A program made the position numbers and the translations under genes. Below, piece by piece: positions 10,154 through 20,992 of a stretch of DNA of 64,000 nucleotides; the stretch's first letter is position 1, and the number at the start of each line of letters is the position of its first letter. The notes beneath the pieces were generated by a model that made no database searches, was not told the origin of the DNA, and was given only the letters and a program-made list of their open reading frames with translations. Origin of the DNA: Sisyra terminalis. Taxonomy: Eukaryota; Arthropoda; Insecta; Neuroptera; Sisyridae. The DNA lies in assembly GCA_958496175.1 (NCBI GenBank), contig OY292274.1, positions 14,591,689 through 14,655,688 of the forward strand, given 5' to 3'.

Positions 10154-12505
10154 ATGGAAGTTTCAAGAAATCGAAATATTAAACCATTTGATGGAACTCG
10201 GTATGGTGTATGGAAATTTAGGATCATGAAACTCCTAACGGAATTGAATGTTGCTCATGTAATTTCTCATGAAACTCCCGAAATGATGTCCGAAGATTGG
10301 ATGAAAGCCGAGAAAACTGCCTTTAATGTTATAACGGAATGCTTGGACGATACATTCCTGAATTATGGTTCAAACGTAAATTGTTATTTCTGTGGGCGTA
10401 AAGGGCATAAAAGGAACCAATGCTTCTTTTACAAAAAGCATTTGAAGAATCCTACAAACCAGAAGAAGACTTTGCAAATGATAAGTTCGAAGCCAAATAC
10501 TGAAAACCAAGGATTTGCTTTTATGATTGGAGCTCATAAATTAAAACCTAAAACTTATGACAACCAAATTACTTTTCTTTTAGATTCCGGAGCCTCTGAT
10601 CATATTATAAATAGGAAAGACTTAGCCAGTAAATTTATGGATTTGGAGCAAGAAATCAAAATTAGCATTGCAAAAAATGGAGAATTCATCACCTCCAGCA
10701 AAAGAGGAACGTTGGATGTTATTAGCAATACTGGCTGTAGTGGTGTATTGGAAGACGTTCTGTTTTGTCCTGATGTGCCGTACAATATTTTGTCTGTCAC
10801 CAAAATGCAGCGAGCTGGAATGACTATTATATTTGGTAAAAATGGTACTGAAATCATTAAAAATGGTAAAGTCGTTATGACTGGTGAGCATGCTAACAGT
10901 TTTACTATGGTTAATTTTTACATAAATGTTAACCTAGTTAATTTTGCTAAAAGTAGCAATAGTAAAATTAATAATTTTGATTTATGGCATAAACGGCTAG
11001 GTCACATTAGCAAAAACAAATATCTAGAACTGAGAAATAAAGGAATGATCGAGGATTTTGAGCAGATTAGTAAAATATTTCCTGATAATTATCTTTGTGA
11101 AGCTTGTATAAAAGGAAAACAAGCACGGTTACCGTATAACAAAACTAAAAACAAAGATTATGTAAAAAGACCATTATTTATTGTACATTCAGATGTATGT
11201 GGTCCGATCACTCCGTCTACGATTAATTGCAAAAATTATTTTGTCATTTTTGTTGACGAGTTTACTCATTATTGTGTGACATATTTAATATCATATAAGT
11301 CAGACGTATTTTCAGTTTTCAAAGATTACATTGCCAAAAGTGAAAATCATTTTAATTTAAAATTAGTACATTTATACTGTGATAATGGTAGAGAATATTT
11401 GTCAAATGAGATGAAGGCCTTTTGTGTAGCGAAAGGTATAAGTTTTCATTTAACAGTTCCACGATCCCCACAATTAAATGGTGTATCTGAAAGAATGATT
11501 AGAACAATTGTTGAAAAATCTCGTTCAATGATAATTTGTGCAGGTTTAGAACAGGTATTTTGGGGTGAAGCAGTTTTAACTGCTACATATTTAGTTAATC
11601 GTACTCCAACAAAAGCATTAAATGTAGATAAAACACCATATGAAATGTGGCATAGCAAAAAGCCACTTGTCAAGTATTTAAAAGTATTTGGTTCAACAGT
11701 TTATGTACATAATAAAACCAGTAAAACAAAATTTGAAGCTAAAACTTGGAAAGGAATACTGGTAGGGTATGAACCAAATAGCTATAAGGTGTGGAATGTG
11801 GAAAATAATAAATTTGTTATAGCTAGGGATGTTATTTTTGATGAAACTGATTTTTTGAAATCTAGGCCTGTAGATCAAAGTTACGATGAACGTAACAATG
11901 TTGAAAAATCGGTTGGCAAAACCGATGAAGGTATATCGGTCGGCGAAACCGATAGTAATGCAAAATCGGTAGACAAAACCGATGAAGGTATATCGGTGGG
12001 CGAAACCGATAGTTATGCAAAATCGGTAGGCAAAACCGATGTAGGTATATCGGTGGGCGAAACCGATAGTAATGCAAAATCGGTAGGCAAAACCGATAAG
12101 AAAGAAAAATCAGTAGGTAAAACTGATAACAGTTGTGATAAGGGATTGACATTAAAACTACCAGGGTTACAGTATAAATATAAAAACGATATTAATGAAA
12201 CAAAAATTGAATGCAGGAGGAGTGAAAGAATCAAAAACAAAATTTCTAATTTCAGTAATACTCAAATTTGGAACGATTCTTTAATGTGTGCTCAATCGAT
12301 CATTTCTGATATTCCTCACTCATACTATGAAATTAAATTTAGGTCGGATAGAAATAATTGGGAAAATGCTATACAAGATGAAATAAACTCATTAATGATT
12401 AACAATACTTGGACCATTGTGACAAAACCGAAAAATAGAAATATAATAGATAGTCGGTGGGTATTTTCAGTTAAAAATGACCAATGGAAATCCAATAAAG
12501 TATAA
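10154..12505 (+). CDS. copia gag-protease-integrase ORF, start of RT
   Basis: A 783-residue ORF. Gag N-terminus at residues 1-75; CCHC zinc knuckle C77-x2-C80-x4-H85-x4-C90; aspartic protease DSGA at 144-147; integrase zinc motif H279/H284 with C315/C318; catalytic triad D347, D410, E446 with D-D35E spacing. A 19-residue tandem repeat fills about 585-659 between integrase and RT. The ORF ends just after the first RT motif because of a frameshift near 12475-12485; the remainder of RT is in the next ORF. Only about 75 residues precede the zinc knuckle, whereas copia-type gag normally has a few hundred, so an internal in-frame gag deletion is likely. The ATG at 10154 lies 25 bp past the LTR, where copia gag normally starts. 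Confidence 0.96.
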   Translation: MEVSRNRNIKPFDGTRYGVWKFRIMKLLTELNVAHVISHETPEMMSEDWMKAEKTAFNVITECLDDTFLNYGSNVNCYFCGRKGHKRNQCFFYKKHLKNPTNQKKTLQMISSKPNTENQGFAFMIGAHKLKPKTYDNQITFLLDSGASDHIINRKDLASKFMDLEQEIKISIAKNGEFITSSKRGTLDVISNTGCSGVLEDVLFCPDVPYNILSVTKMQRAGMTIIFGKNGTEIIKNGKVVMTGEHANSFTMVNFYINVNLVNFAKSSNSKINNFDLWHKRLGHISKNKYLELRNKGMIEDFEQISKIFPDNYLCEACIKGKQARLPYNKTKNKDYVKRPLFIVHSDVCGPITPSTINCKNYFVIFVDEFTHYCVTYLISYKSDVFSVFKDYIAKSENHFNLKLVHLYCDNGREYLSNEMKAFCVAKGISFHLTVPRSPQLNGVSERMIRTIVEKSRSMIICAGLEQVFWGEAVLTATYLVNRTPTKALNVDKTPYEMWHSKKPLVKYLKVFGSTVYVHNKTSKTKFEAKTWKGILVGYEPNSYKVWNVENNKFVIARDVIFDETDFLKSRPVDQSYDERNNVEKSVGKTDEGISVGETDSNAKSVDKTDEGISVGETDSYAKSVGKTDVGISVGETDSNAKSVGKTDKKEKSVGKTDNSCDKGLTLKLPGLQYKYKNDINETKIECRRSERIKNKISNFSNTQIWNDSLMCAQSIISDIPHSYYEIKFRSDRNNWENAIQDEINSLMINNTWTIVTKPKNRNIIDSRWVFSVKNDQWKSNKV
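11906..12131 (+). repeat. In-frame 57 bp minisatellite in copia pol
   Basis: Three full 19-codon units of the type KSVGKTDEGISVGETDSNA plus two partial units, at residues 585-659. It lies in the linker between integrase and reverse transcriptase and keeps frame throughout. Each unit contains the near-palindromic phrase ATCGGT...ACCGAT, giving internal hairpin potential. Confidence 0.93.
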
Positions 12506-13862
12506 AGCTCGTCTAGTAGCAAAAGGATTTCGTCAAGAATATTTGGTAGATTATAATGAAACGTTTGCTCCAGTAGCAAGAATTTTTAGTTTCCGACTAA
12601 TACTTGCTTTTGCCAATCAATTTAAATTGTTAGTTCATCATATGGATGTTAAAACAGCATTTTTAAATGGTCATTTAAAAGAGGAAATTTTTATGAAAAT
12701 TCCAGAAGGCATAAAAGGTGAATACAACGAAGTATGTAAATTAAATAAATCTTTGTATGGATTAAAACAAGCAGCTAGATGCTGGTATGAAGCTTTCGAT
12801 CGAACGTTGAAAGAAATAGGTTTTAAAAGTTCACCAGTTGATCCATGCATTTTTATCTTAGATAAAGAAAATATTAATAAAAATATTTATTTAGTACTAT
12901 ACGTTGATGATCTTATAATTGCAACCGCAAGTATCGAGTTAATGAAAAGTTTTAAAGACTATTTAACTAATAAATTTTCGATGGTAGATTTGAATGAAGT
13001 TAAATTGTTTTTAGGTATAAGGATAATTAGAAACAATGATAGTATAAGATTAAATCAAAGTGTATACATTAAATCAATACTAGCAAAATTTAACATGAAA
13101 GAATGTAATCCCGTTAGCACACCATTAGAAAATAAGTTAAATTTTTTAGCTTTAAATTCAGAAGAAAAATGTGATGCACCATGTCGAAATTTAATAGGAT
13201 GTATTATGTACTTGATGATTTGTACTCGACCAGACTTATGTGCTGCAATTAATATACTTAGTAGATACATGAATAAAAATAATAAAGAATTATGGCAATG
13301 TTTGAAACGAACTTTACGTTATCTTAAAGGCACAATCAATCTCGACTTACATTATAGTCGCTGTGATTATACAAATATTTTAAGTGGTTATGTTGATTCT
13401 GATTGGGGTGGAGACGAAAATGATAGAAAAAGTACCACTGGTTATTTGTTTAAATTATTTGACAAAAACACAATATGCTGGGGTACAAAAAGACAAACCT
13501 CTGTAGCAGCTTCATCTACAGAAGCTGAATACATGGCACTTTTTGAAGGTGTAAAAGAGGCATTATGGTTAAAATCATTAATGGATAGTATTAGTTTTCA
13601 AATATCAGAACCAATCATAATTTACGAAGACAACCAAAGTTGTATCAACATTGCTAGTAATCAAACAAATCACAAAAGATCAAAACATATCGATATAAAG
13701 TATCATTTTTCGAGGGAACAAATTGTTAATAATATTATAAAATTGCAGCATATTTCTACTGAGTTTCAGCAAGCCGATATGATGACAAAACCACTGCCAT
13801 CTGTAAAGTATTTGCAACTGAGGAAGAAAATAGGTCTTCTTGAAATGAAGATGAATAATTAA
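12477..13862 (+). CDS. copia reverse transcriptase-RNase H ORF
   Basis: A 461-residue frame overlapping the previous ORF by 29 bp in another register. RT motifs: YKARLVAKGF at 9-18, FAPVAR at 30-35, MDVKTAFLNG at 56-65, catalytic YVDD at 142-145. RNase H follows with YVDSDW around 305-310, TEAEY at 348-352 and a downstream EDN. Copia pol is normally one continuous frame, so the register change at about 12480 is best read as a one-base insertion (or two-base loss) disabling this copy. A programmed frameshift is possible in principle, but I see no classical slippery site with a stem. Confidence 0.96.
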   Translation: MTNGNPIKYKARLVAKGFRQEYLVDYNETFAPVARIFSFRLILAFANQFKLLVHHMDVKTAFLNGHLKEEIFMKIPEGIKGEYNEVCKLNKSLYGLKQAARCWYEAFDRTLKEIGFKSSPVDPCIFILDKENINKNIYLVLYVDDLIIATASIELMKSFKDYLTNKFSMVDLNEVKLFLGIRIIRNNDSIRLNQSVYIKSILAKFNMKECNPVSTPLENKLNFLALNSEEKCDAPCRNLIGCIMYLMICTRPDLCAAINILSRYMNKNNKELWQCLKRTLRYLKGTINLDLHYSRCDYTNILSGYVDSDWGGDENDRKSTTGYLFKLFDKNTICWGTKRQTSVAASSTEAEYMALFEGVKEALWLKSLMDSISFQISEPIIIYEDNQSCINIASNQTNHKRSKHIDIKYHFSREQIVNNIIKLQHISTEFQQADMMTKPLPSVKYLQLRKKIGLLEMKMNN

Positions 13863-14035
13863 ATAATACTATTTTTCAATGTTTATTTATGTGTATGTAT
13901 TTTTATGGTTTGATTAGGTTTTACTGGGTTTTCCTAATCCTTGCAACAAATGTTGAACCATTATATATCCCCAGATGATGTTGACAAAGGTGGTTGATTC
14001 GATTGATTCATTTAGTTTTAAATAATTTTATTTTT

Positions 14036-14044
14036 GAGGGGGAA
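14036..14044 (+). promoter_or_regulatory. copia polypurine tract
   Basis: GAGGGGGAA directly abuts the 3' LTR, the expected position of the plus-strand primer. Confidence 0.9.
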
Positions 14045-14306
14045 TGTTGGAATATTCAAAAATAAAATTAAGAGACCTTTGTATAAATGTTTTATGGAAA
14101 TATATAATTGCTAAATTCTAGTTAGCTTATCCATTGGTTGTTAATGGATGTTTATTTATAACAAAAAAAATAATAGATGAAAATATAAAATCTGCTGGTC
14201 AGACGTGTTCATTGTATCAACCAAATTCGCCATCAATAAAATCGTTCAATAAATAATAACTAAACCAATCGTTCGTTTTTCTTGAAACCAAGCGCAATTC
14301 CTAACA
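14045..14306 (+). repeat. copia 3' LTR
   Basis: 262 bp, identical to the 5' LTR except C at 14274 (G at 10096). Followed by target duplication GCAAT at 14307-14311. Confidence 0.97.
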
Positions 14307-14311
14307 GCAAT

Positions 14312-15480
14312 CGATTAAATCTAATCAAACAATGACAATTAACAACAAAATTTTAAGGGAACAATTAAGAGAAAATTACTTTTTACTTATGCATGAAAAA
14401 CCAACCTCAATACAGTACAGTGCAATTTTTATCGATCGACAATTTGAAAAATTTACGTACAGTTTTCCATTTTCATATTCTAATGGATGCACCAAACACT
14501 CAACTATCATTATGCATATTAATTTCTTTATAAATTGGGAAATTTAATTAATAATGCACAAAATTCATTGCAACTTGGTCGACCAAAACAACAGGTGATT
14601 TATAGTTGTTTATGTTCATTATAAGTACGCATGTCAAACTCAAAAGTGTGGTTATTTTCAAATTTTCATTTTTGCTAAAGGAAGTGATTTGAGTTTAATA
14701 ATTAAAGAATAACGTTATTTTATTACAACGAACGTTGGTTTAATTTAATATTTCTTATTATTTTATGGAACGAATTACACTTAGTAATGTATAGAATAGA
14801 GTTACTGGATAGATATAAAGTAATAAAGTCAACTTTTATTTTCTAACGTGTGTAGATGATATCGTACGTATGTATGCGTATTACTAGTAAAATAAGTAGA
14901 TGAGATCGATGAGATGCAAGTATGAGAGAGAAATGAATAGTATCATAAACCTTTCCAACATTTACCTCCCAACATTCCCCTTATTCCCGACGACTCCTTG
15001 AATAATTCTAACGGTAAAAATAAAAGATTATCATTGCACAACGAATTGTCAGTTTTCTCTTACAAAAATAATATTATTTACAATCCCATGTAAGTATTAG
15101 TTTATTTTACAATTATTGCAATTTTCAAAATAGTTATTGATCGTAGAAATAGTTGCAATTGCTGCATTCATTTGGTGAATCGTATTTGAACATTGGAGAT
15201 TCCTTCCCATGTGTTGTTTCTAAGCCAAAAAGTTTTTAGGTTCAATTAAAGGCGATTTCCGATCTATTAGGTTGATTTAGAAGAAATGAGAAGTAAGTTT
15301 TGTAGGTATGTAGTTGGTTTACTAGCTTATAAGTTTTTTTTAATGAACCACTACTAATTAATCATAGGAATGTAGGTATATTTAGTTGTTGTTGTTGTTG
15401 TTTTAAGATTCACTTGAAACATGGACATGAAAAAGAGTAAATGAATTGGAAGATTGGAAATATATGGTACCTATCCACCT
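14312..15480. other. Tail of block B, unit 1
   Basis: Paralogous at roughly 85% by eye to 600-1080 (block A tail), same orientation, so blocks A and B together are about 1.6 kb duplicates. A 71-codon ORF here is not preserved in block A. A (GTT)n run lies at 15384-15402. Equivalents: 32370-33540 and 58550-59720. Confidence 0.6.
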
Positions 15481-15515
15481 AGATACCAGCTCATGGACTG
15501 CGTAAAGTTGAGGGA

Positions 15516-18500
15516 ATATATGAATTTTAGATAATATTCGATGCATTAAAACCAAATATGTAATTAGAATTTTGATTAAACATCAACTTGTCGAGTAATT
15601 AGCGTTTTTAGGCCACTTTCATAAGCCTACATACGGCTTTCATTGTTTGAATTTTGAGAACTTTTGCGAACCGATATTACCGCTGCCTGACAACAAAACG
15701 CTGAACTATTTTGGAAGCCACGCCCACTTGTATGTAGAACTGGTTTGTGTCTTGGATAAGTGCTAGATACAAACCAAAGTGGGCGTGGCTTTCAAAATAG
15801 TTCAGCGTTTTGTCGTCAGGTTTGAAGAAGGGGGTCTGTCATTATCGTCATTTAAGGTCAAACATTTCAGACATTTAAGGATGATTTTCTTTATGCCATG
15901 TAATGATTGGGATATCAAATGAAAGCTAATTAAATACTCTATTGATTTATATAAAAAAACAGCCAATATGTCTAAACGATGACATTGAAATTTGATTTTC
16001 CGTCAGCGACTACTTCCCTTTCTGACATTTAAGGGTGGTTTGCCCCCCTTAATATATTGAACCCGATTATGATTGGGATATCTATTGAAAGATAATGAAT
16101 TACTCTATCGATTGACATCAAAAAAATTACCAATATCTCCAAGCAAGTACTTAGAAAACTGATTTTCCTAAATCGACTTTCAACCTTTATAAAATGTTAC
16201 TTAAATCATGTGATTTCGCGTCAAAAGTAATTAAAAACATTACACTTATATAAAATTGATGGTTTACAGCTAAATTTGACACTTAAATGTTGATTAAAGG
16301 TCTACTTTTCGAGAAATAAGCGTCTAAAGGGGGTCTGTCATTATCTTCATTTAGAGCCAAAAATATCTTTATTTCTTCTCTCCTATCGCTATCAATCGAT
16401 CGATTATTAGTAAATGATACAAAATATAACATTTTTTCCACTCGAACATCATTTAAAATTGTATTTTCAACCAATTTGATTTGCATGTTTAGCGGATGTC
16501 AAAGTTGTTTATGTTTCGCTCTATAGGCAACCCGGTGAGCATCAAAAAAACAAAATTCGACGATTTGCCCTTTTTGAACAAGCCAATATTCAGTACTCTA
16601 ACTCAAATTTCGGACATTTCAGGATGATTTTCTGTATGCCATGTAATGATTGGGATATCAAATGAAAGCTAATTGATTACTCTATTGATTTATCAAAAAA
16701 AACAACCAATATATCCATACAATTACTTTAAAAATTGATTTTCCCTAGGCGACTACATCCCTTTCTGACATTTCAGGGTGGTTTGCCCCTCTTAATATAT
16801 TGATTCCGATTATGATTGGGATATCAAATGAAAGCTATTGAATTATTCTATCGATTGATATAAAAATATTACCAATATCTTCAAGCAACTACTGAGAAAA
16901 TTGACTTTCCCATATCGACCCTTGGCCTTTATAAAATGTAACTTAAATCATGTGATTTCGCGTAAAAAGTAATTAAAAACATTATTCTTATATAAAATTG
17001 ATGGTTTACAGCTAAATTTGACACTTAAATGTTGATTAAAGGTCTACTTTTCGAGAAATAAGCGTCTAAAGGGGGTCTGTCATTATCTTCATTTAGGGCC
17101 AAAAATATCTTTATTTCTTCTCTCCTATCGCTATCAATCGATCGATTATTAGTAAATGATACAAAATATAACATTTATTCCACTCGAACATCATTTAAAA
17201 TTGTATTTTTAACCTATTTTATATGCATGTTTAGCGGATGTCAAAGTTGTTTATGTTTCGTTCTATAGGCAACCCGGTGAGCATCAAAAAAACAAAATTC
17301 GACGATTTGCCCTTTTTGAACATGCCAATATTCAGTACTCTAACTCAAATTTCGGACATTTCAGGATGATTTTCTGTATGCCATGTAATGATTGGGATAT
17401 CAAATGAAAGCTAATTGATTACTCTATTGATTTATCAAAAAAAAACAACCAATATATCCATACAATTACTTTAAAAATTGATTTTCCCTAGGCGACTACT
17501 ACCCTTTCAGACATTAAAAGGTGCTTTGCCCCTCTTTTTTCATTGAATTCGATTATGACTGGCATATCAATGGAAAGCTAATGAGTTACTCTATCGAATA
17601 ATATCAAAAAATTACCAATATCTTTAAACAATTACTTTGAAAATGGATTTTTCCTTATCGACTCTTTAGGCCCATTTAAATGCTAATTTCTCGAAAAGTA
17701 GACCTTTAATCAACATTTAAGTGTCAAATTTAGCTGTAAACCATCGATTTTATATAAGTGTAATGTTTTTAATTACTTTTTACGCGAAATCACAAGATTT
17801 AAGTAACATTTTATAAAGGTTGAAAGTCGATTTAGGAAAATCAGTTTTCTAAGTAATTGCTTGGAGATATTGGTAATTTTTTGATGTCAATCGATAGAGT
17901 AATTCATTATCTTTCAATAGATATCCCAATCATAATCGAATTCAATATATTAAGGGGGGCAAACCACCCTTAAATGTTAGAAAGGGATGTAGTTGCTGAC
18001 GGAAAAGCAAATTTCAATGTCATCGTTTAGACATATTGGTTGTTTTTTTTGATAAATCAATAGAGTAATCAATTAGCTTTCATTTGGTATCCCAATCATT
18101 ACATGACATAAAGAAAATCATCCTTAAATGTCTGAAATTTGAGTTAGAGTACTGAATATTGGCATGTTCAAAAAGGGCAAATCGTCGAATTTTGTTTTTT
18201 TGATGCTCACCGGGTTGCCTATAGAGCGAAACATAAACAACTTTGACATCCGCTAAACATGCAAATCAAATTGGTTGAAAATACAATTTTAAATGATGTT
18301 CGAGTGGAAAAAATGTTATATTTTGTATCATTTACTAATAATCGATCGGTTTATAACGATAGAAGGGAAGAAATAAAGATATTTTTGACCCTAAATGAAG
18401 ATAATGACATACCCCTTCAAACCTGACAACAAAACGCTGAACTATTTTGAAAGCCACGCCCACTTTGCCACTATGTAGAACCGGATAGAAATGGATCTTG

Positions 18501-18840
18501 GATAATTGTAATTAGTGGACATTAAATTAATGAAAATACCATTTAAAACGATCGATTCATGCTTAAATTGTGTTAACTTGCATCGATAAGCTTCACTTTA
18601 TCGATTTAAATCGATATTACAATCGTAAAGTAATGCTCCGAGTGAAATGGAGTTCCTTAACCTCTTATTTTAGCATACAAACAAAACGCTAATTTCTCGA
18701 AAAGTGAACGTTTAATTGAAATTCTAAGTTCATTTTCGGTTTTAATGCATCGGATATTATCTAAAAATCATACATTTACTTAATTTACATTGGCAAGTAT
18801 TGATTTTTATCTGCGGGTGTTTGCTCGTATGTATATCAAC
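15516..18840. mobile_element. Foldback element with internal repeats, unit 1
   Basis: Diverged terminal inverted repeats: ATTTTTAGATAATATTCGATG-like on the left (15521-15600) mirrored at about 18690-18790. Interior is a large inverted repeat centred near 17690, built from degenerate repeats with the phrase GATTGGGATATCAAATGAAAG, plus a 742 bp direct duplication (about 16290 and 17030). No transposase ORF. The left end coincides with the 10.4 kb deletion junction, so outermost left sequence is missing here. Confidence 0.8.
15686..15820. repeat. 44 bp-stem hairpin in foldback element, unit 1
   Basis: Arms 15686-15729 and 15777-15820 are near-perfect inverted copies containing AACGCTGAACTATTTTG and GCCACGCCCACTT, with a 47 bp loop. 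A third copy of the arm sits at 18422-18467 in the right half. Confidence 0.9.
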
Positions 18841-19132
18841 ATGGGCAGTTTTAAAAATTGTTGTTTGTAACTTTGAACTAAACAAATAAATAGACAAATA
18901 TAACAAAATATGAATAATTTATTTAAATAATTCAACAAGTTGTATGGATCCAGTAGTAGATATCGGTAGATCTCCCGTTCTCAATAAAGTTCATTAGATG
19001 GGCTTATTGGTAGTCATTTTTCCGGTGGTTGTTGTTGTTCTTGTTGGTTTTGGCACTAGTGTTGCTTGCTTCTTCATTCAATATAAATATCTAGTAGATA
19101 TAAATATTTCTTGCTTTGCTCCTCCTTATTTC

Positions 19133-19147
19133 TTTATTGCCTTTATT
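19133..19147 (-). terminator. Poly(A) signals of gene A, displaced in unit 1
   Basis: Two AATAAA on the minus strand (19133-19138, 19142-19147). In unit 2 the same pair lies about 105 bp beyond the gene A stop; here the DNA transposon at 19170-20727 separates them from it. Confidence 0.35.
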
Positions 19148-19169
19148 TGATTCTTGAGCCAGACACCTT

Positions 19170-20727
19170 CCCATACGAAGTCGCCGTCAATGGAAAAAAT
19201 GCCGTAAATCGGCCGATGTCCATCTGCCAGCGATCGGCCAAGTATTGGCTATTAGTAATGGCCCAATTCTGGTTGATTACTGGCATTTATAATCAATAAA
19301 ATATTTTTTTAAAAAAATTTTTGTTTTTATATTTTTTTTAATTATTATTTTGTATTTTTCGAACGTAAAAAAATTTCACTACTATTCTTTCAGTTAAATT
19401 GCTCATTAACAAATAATTTCTGAGTAATTAAAAAAAAATGTAGTTATAGTTGTTAACGCCGTGTTCTGATATGAAACCGGTGGTTACATAACATATCTGC
19501 ATTAAATATTTTCTTTATTAGAGTTTTTAAAGTCCTTAATTGTAATTAAAAATATTTAATGCAGAAAGAATTTCTTTTGACTGATTATCGGCTGATCAAC
19601 GGCCGTGCTCCAGCCGATAATGCAATCTATAATTCGTTGCGCAGGCGCAGTATAATGTAAATCAACTGTTTTTCAGTCGTTTGTTACCTCTATCATTGTA
19701 GGTTGCTGATAATATTATTATCAAGATTAATTAAATACAGCATTTAATTTAAATAGTTTTTAATTTAAAAAAAATAGTTGCCAACAACAAAGTAAAAACT
19801 CTGAAATTGAAAATGTAGAAAAGGAGGATGTGACAAATGTTTACAATGATGCCGGTGACACTGGTATAACCTCTCAAATCGACGATAATATTTATGAGAG
19901 TCCTATAAATAGTGATATTAGTATAAATAGTGATAAAAATAGTGACTGTGAAAATCTCAACGGTGTAGAAATTGATACGGATTCTAATATTGATTTCCAA
20001 GAAAAATTACGAAACTGTGAAAAATATAAACAATCTTCAATTAAATGTTATTTCGGAGTTATTATTAATATTGAGAGGTGAAGGACATCCAACGTTGCCC
20101 AAAACAGCACAAGCTTTACTTGAAACTAAATCTAACTAACTAATCTAACTGTTTTTGCCCATTCTATATTTTTCCCATTTATTAATCCCTTCTAATGCTT
20201 GTTAAGTCTTCTTCTAGTGAATAGGATAACTTTAGTTTTGTTATCATTGGTCTTTATTTTCCATTTTTTAAAAAAAATCATTATTCTTTTTAAGGGACTA
20301 TTCTGTTGGCCACTGTATCAGCTCTTCAGGAAGATGCAAAAATTACTGTATCATCAGCATATAGGTAAAGGAAAGTTTCGGGTCTCCACGAGATATCATT
20401 TATCTATCTAATATTATAAAGAGGAAAGATTTGATTGTTTGCTTTATATTTTAAATAGTAATAATTTAAATAGTACGTAGCCCATTGCTAAGCCCAATAA
20501 CCGGCCGATGATCAACTACCATCAATCGGCCGATGATTTGAATAATACGTGGCCCATTACTGGGCTTATTAATCGGCCGATGATCAACTGCCATTAATGG
20601 GCCGTTGATATCATTTGTATATTCAGCCGTCCATGGGCCATTAGAAGACGCCAATGATTGGCCGTTAATTATCATCCTTCGCCCGGCGATGGGCCATCCG
20701 TGGGCCGGTTTTCAAACTTTGTATGGG
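19170..20727 (+). mobile_element. 1.56 kb DNA transposon, EnSpm/CACTA-like, unit 1
   Basis: Ends CCCATACGAAG and CTTTGTATGGG form 11 bp inverted repeats (10 of 11), flanked by TT on both sides; unit 2 has the empty site with one TT, giving a 2 bp target duplication. Subterminal DNA is packed with short palindromes around ATCGGCCGAT and GGCCCAT, as in CACTA-type elements. Interior keeps part of a transposon-associated ORF. Superfamily assignment is inference; the boundaries are seen directly by comparison with unit 2. Confidence 0.85.
19779..20081 (+). pseudogene. Transposon ORF remnant, unit 1 copy
   Basis: Acidic Asn/Asp/Ser-rich segment after an AATAG acceptor-like site, reaching FQEKLRN. 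It then loses frame because 5 nt present in the unit 3 copy are missing here. The full domain, seen in the other copy, resembles the short Leu/Trp-rich N-terminal module common in insect transposon proteins. Confidence 0.6.
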
Positions 20728-20811
20728 TTGCTTATTATATATAGCTATTCGGAGAATAAATTCTTGATGACTTTGCTTATGATGATTCTGCAACGTTCGC
20801 TTAACTATTAT

Positions 20812-20858
20812 TTACTTCCACTTTTGCGGAAAGGGGCGCTTCAAATCCAATAAATCAC
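20812..20858 (-). CDS. Gene A terminal exon A7, unit 1
   Basis: Strong minus-strand acceptor (TTTTATTTTTCAG), then two bases and DLLDLKRPFPQKWK stop. Entry is in phase 2, matching the one-base overhang of A5; the junction codon would be Cys. Poly(A) signals follow in unit 2; in unit 1 they are separated by a transposon. Confidence 0.45.
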
Positions 20859-20992
20859 CTGAAAAATAAAATTACATGAATAAGAAAAGAACATTCTCTT
20901 CTTCGTAATCTTTAACATGGTTTCCAATAGATAGATATATTGATGGAGATAAATTGGAGATCGGAATCTGCTGGACGGTCCTTTTTCAGCGA

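Larger units (their letters stand above)
9867..14306 (+). mobile_element. Ty1/copia LTR retrotransposon, recent insertion
   Basis: A 4,440 bp element with two 262 bp LTRs beginning TGTTGG and ending CTAACA, flanked by the 5 bp target duplication GCAAT (9862-9866 and 14307-14311). Units 2 and 3 show the empty site with a single GCAAT, so insertion followed unit amplification or occurred in one copy. The LTRs differ at one base (10096 versus 14274), meaning a very young insertion. Internal order is primer site, gag, protease, integrase, reverse transcriptase, RNase H, polypurine tract; integrase before RT defines the copia superfamily. Gag looks internally deleted and one frameshift separates integrase from RT, so this copy is probably not autonomous. 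Confidence 0.98.

Noticed and set aside
12475..12510. Programmed ribosomal frameshift between the copia ORFs
   Set aside because: No recognisable slippery heptamer with a downstream stem, and copia elements normally use one pol frame; a mutation is simpler.
14332..14547. 71-codon ORF after the copia element (96 codons in units 2 and 3)
   Set aside because: The block A paralogue (600-800) carries stops and frameshifts with no sign of coding constraint.
16283..16486. 67-codon minus ORF in the foldback element
   Set aside because: Lies in repeated inverted DNA; its duplicate at about 17025 does not keep the frame.
20466..20675. 69-codon minus ORF rich in Gly, Pro and Asn
   Set aside because: A translation of the palindromic subterminal repeats of the DNA transposon.
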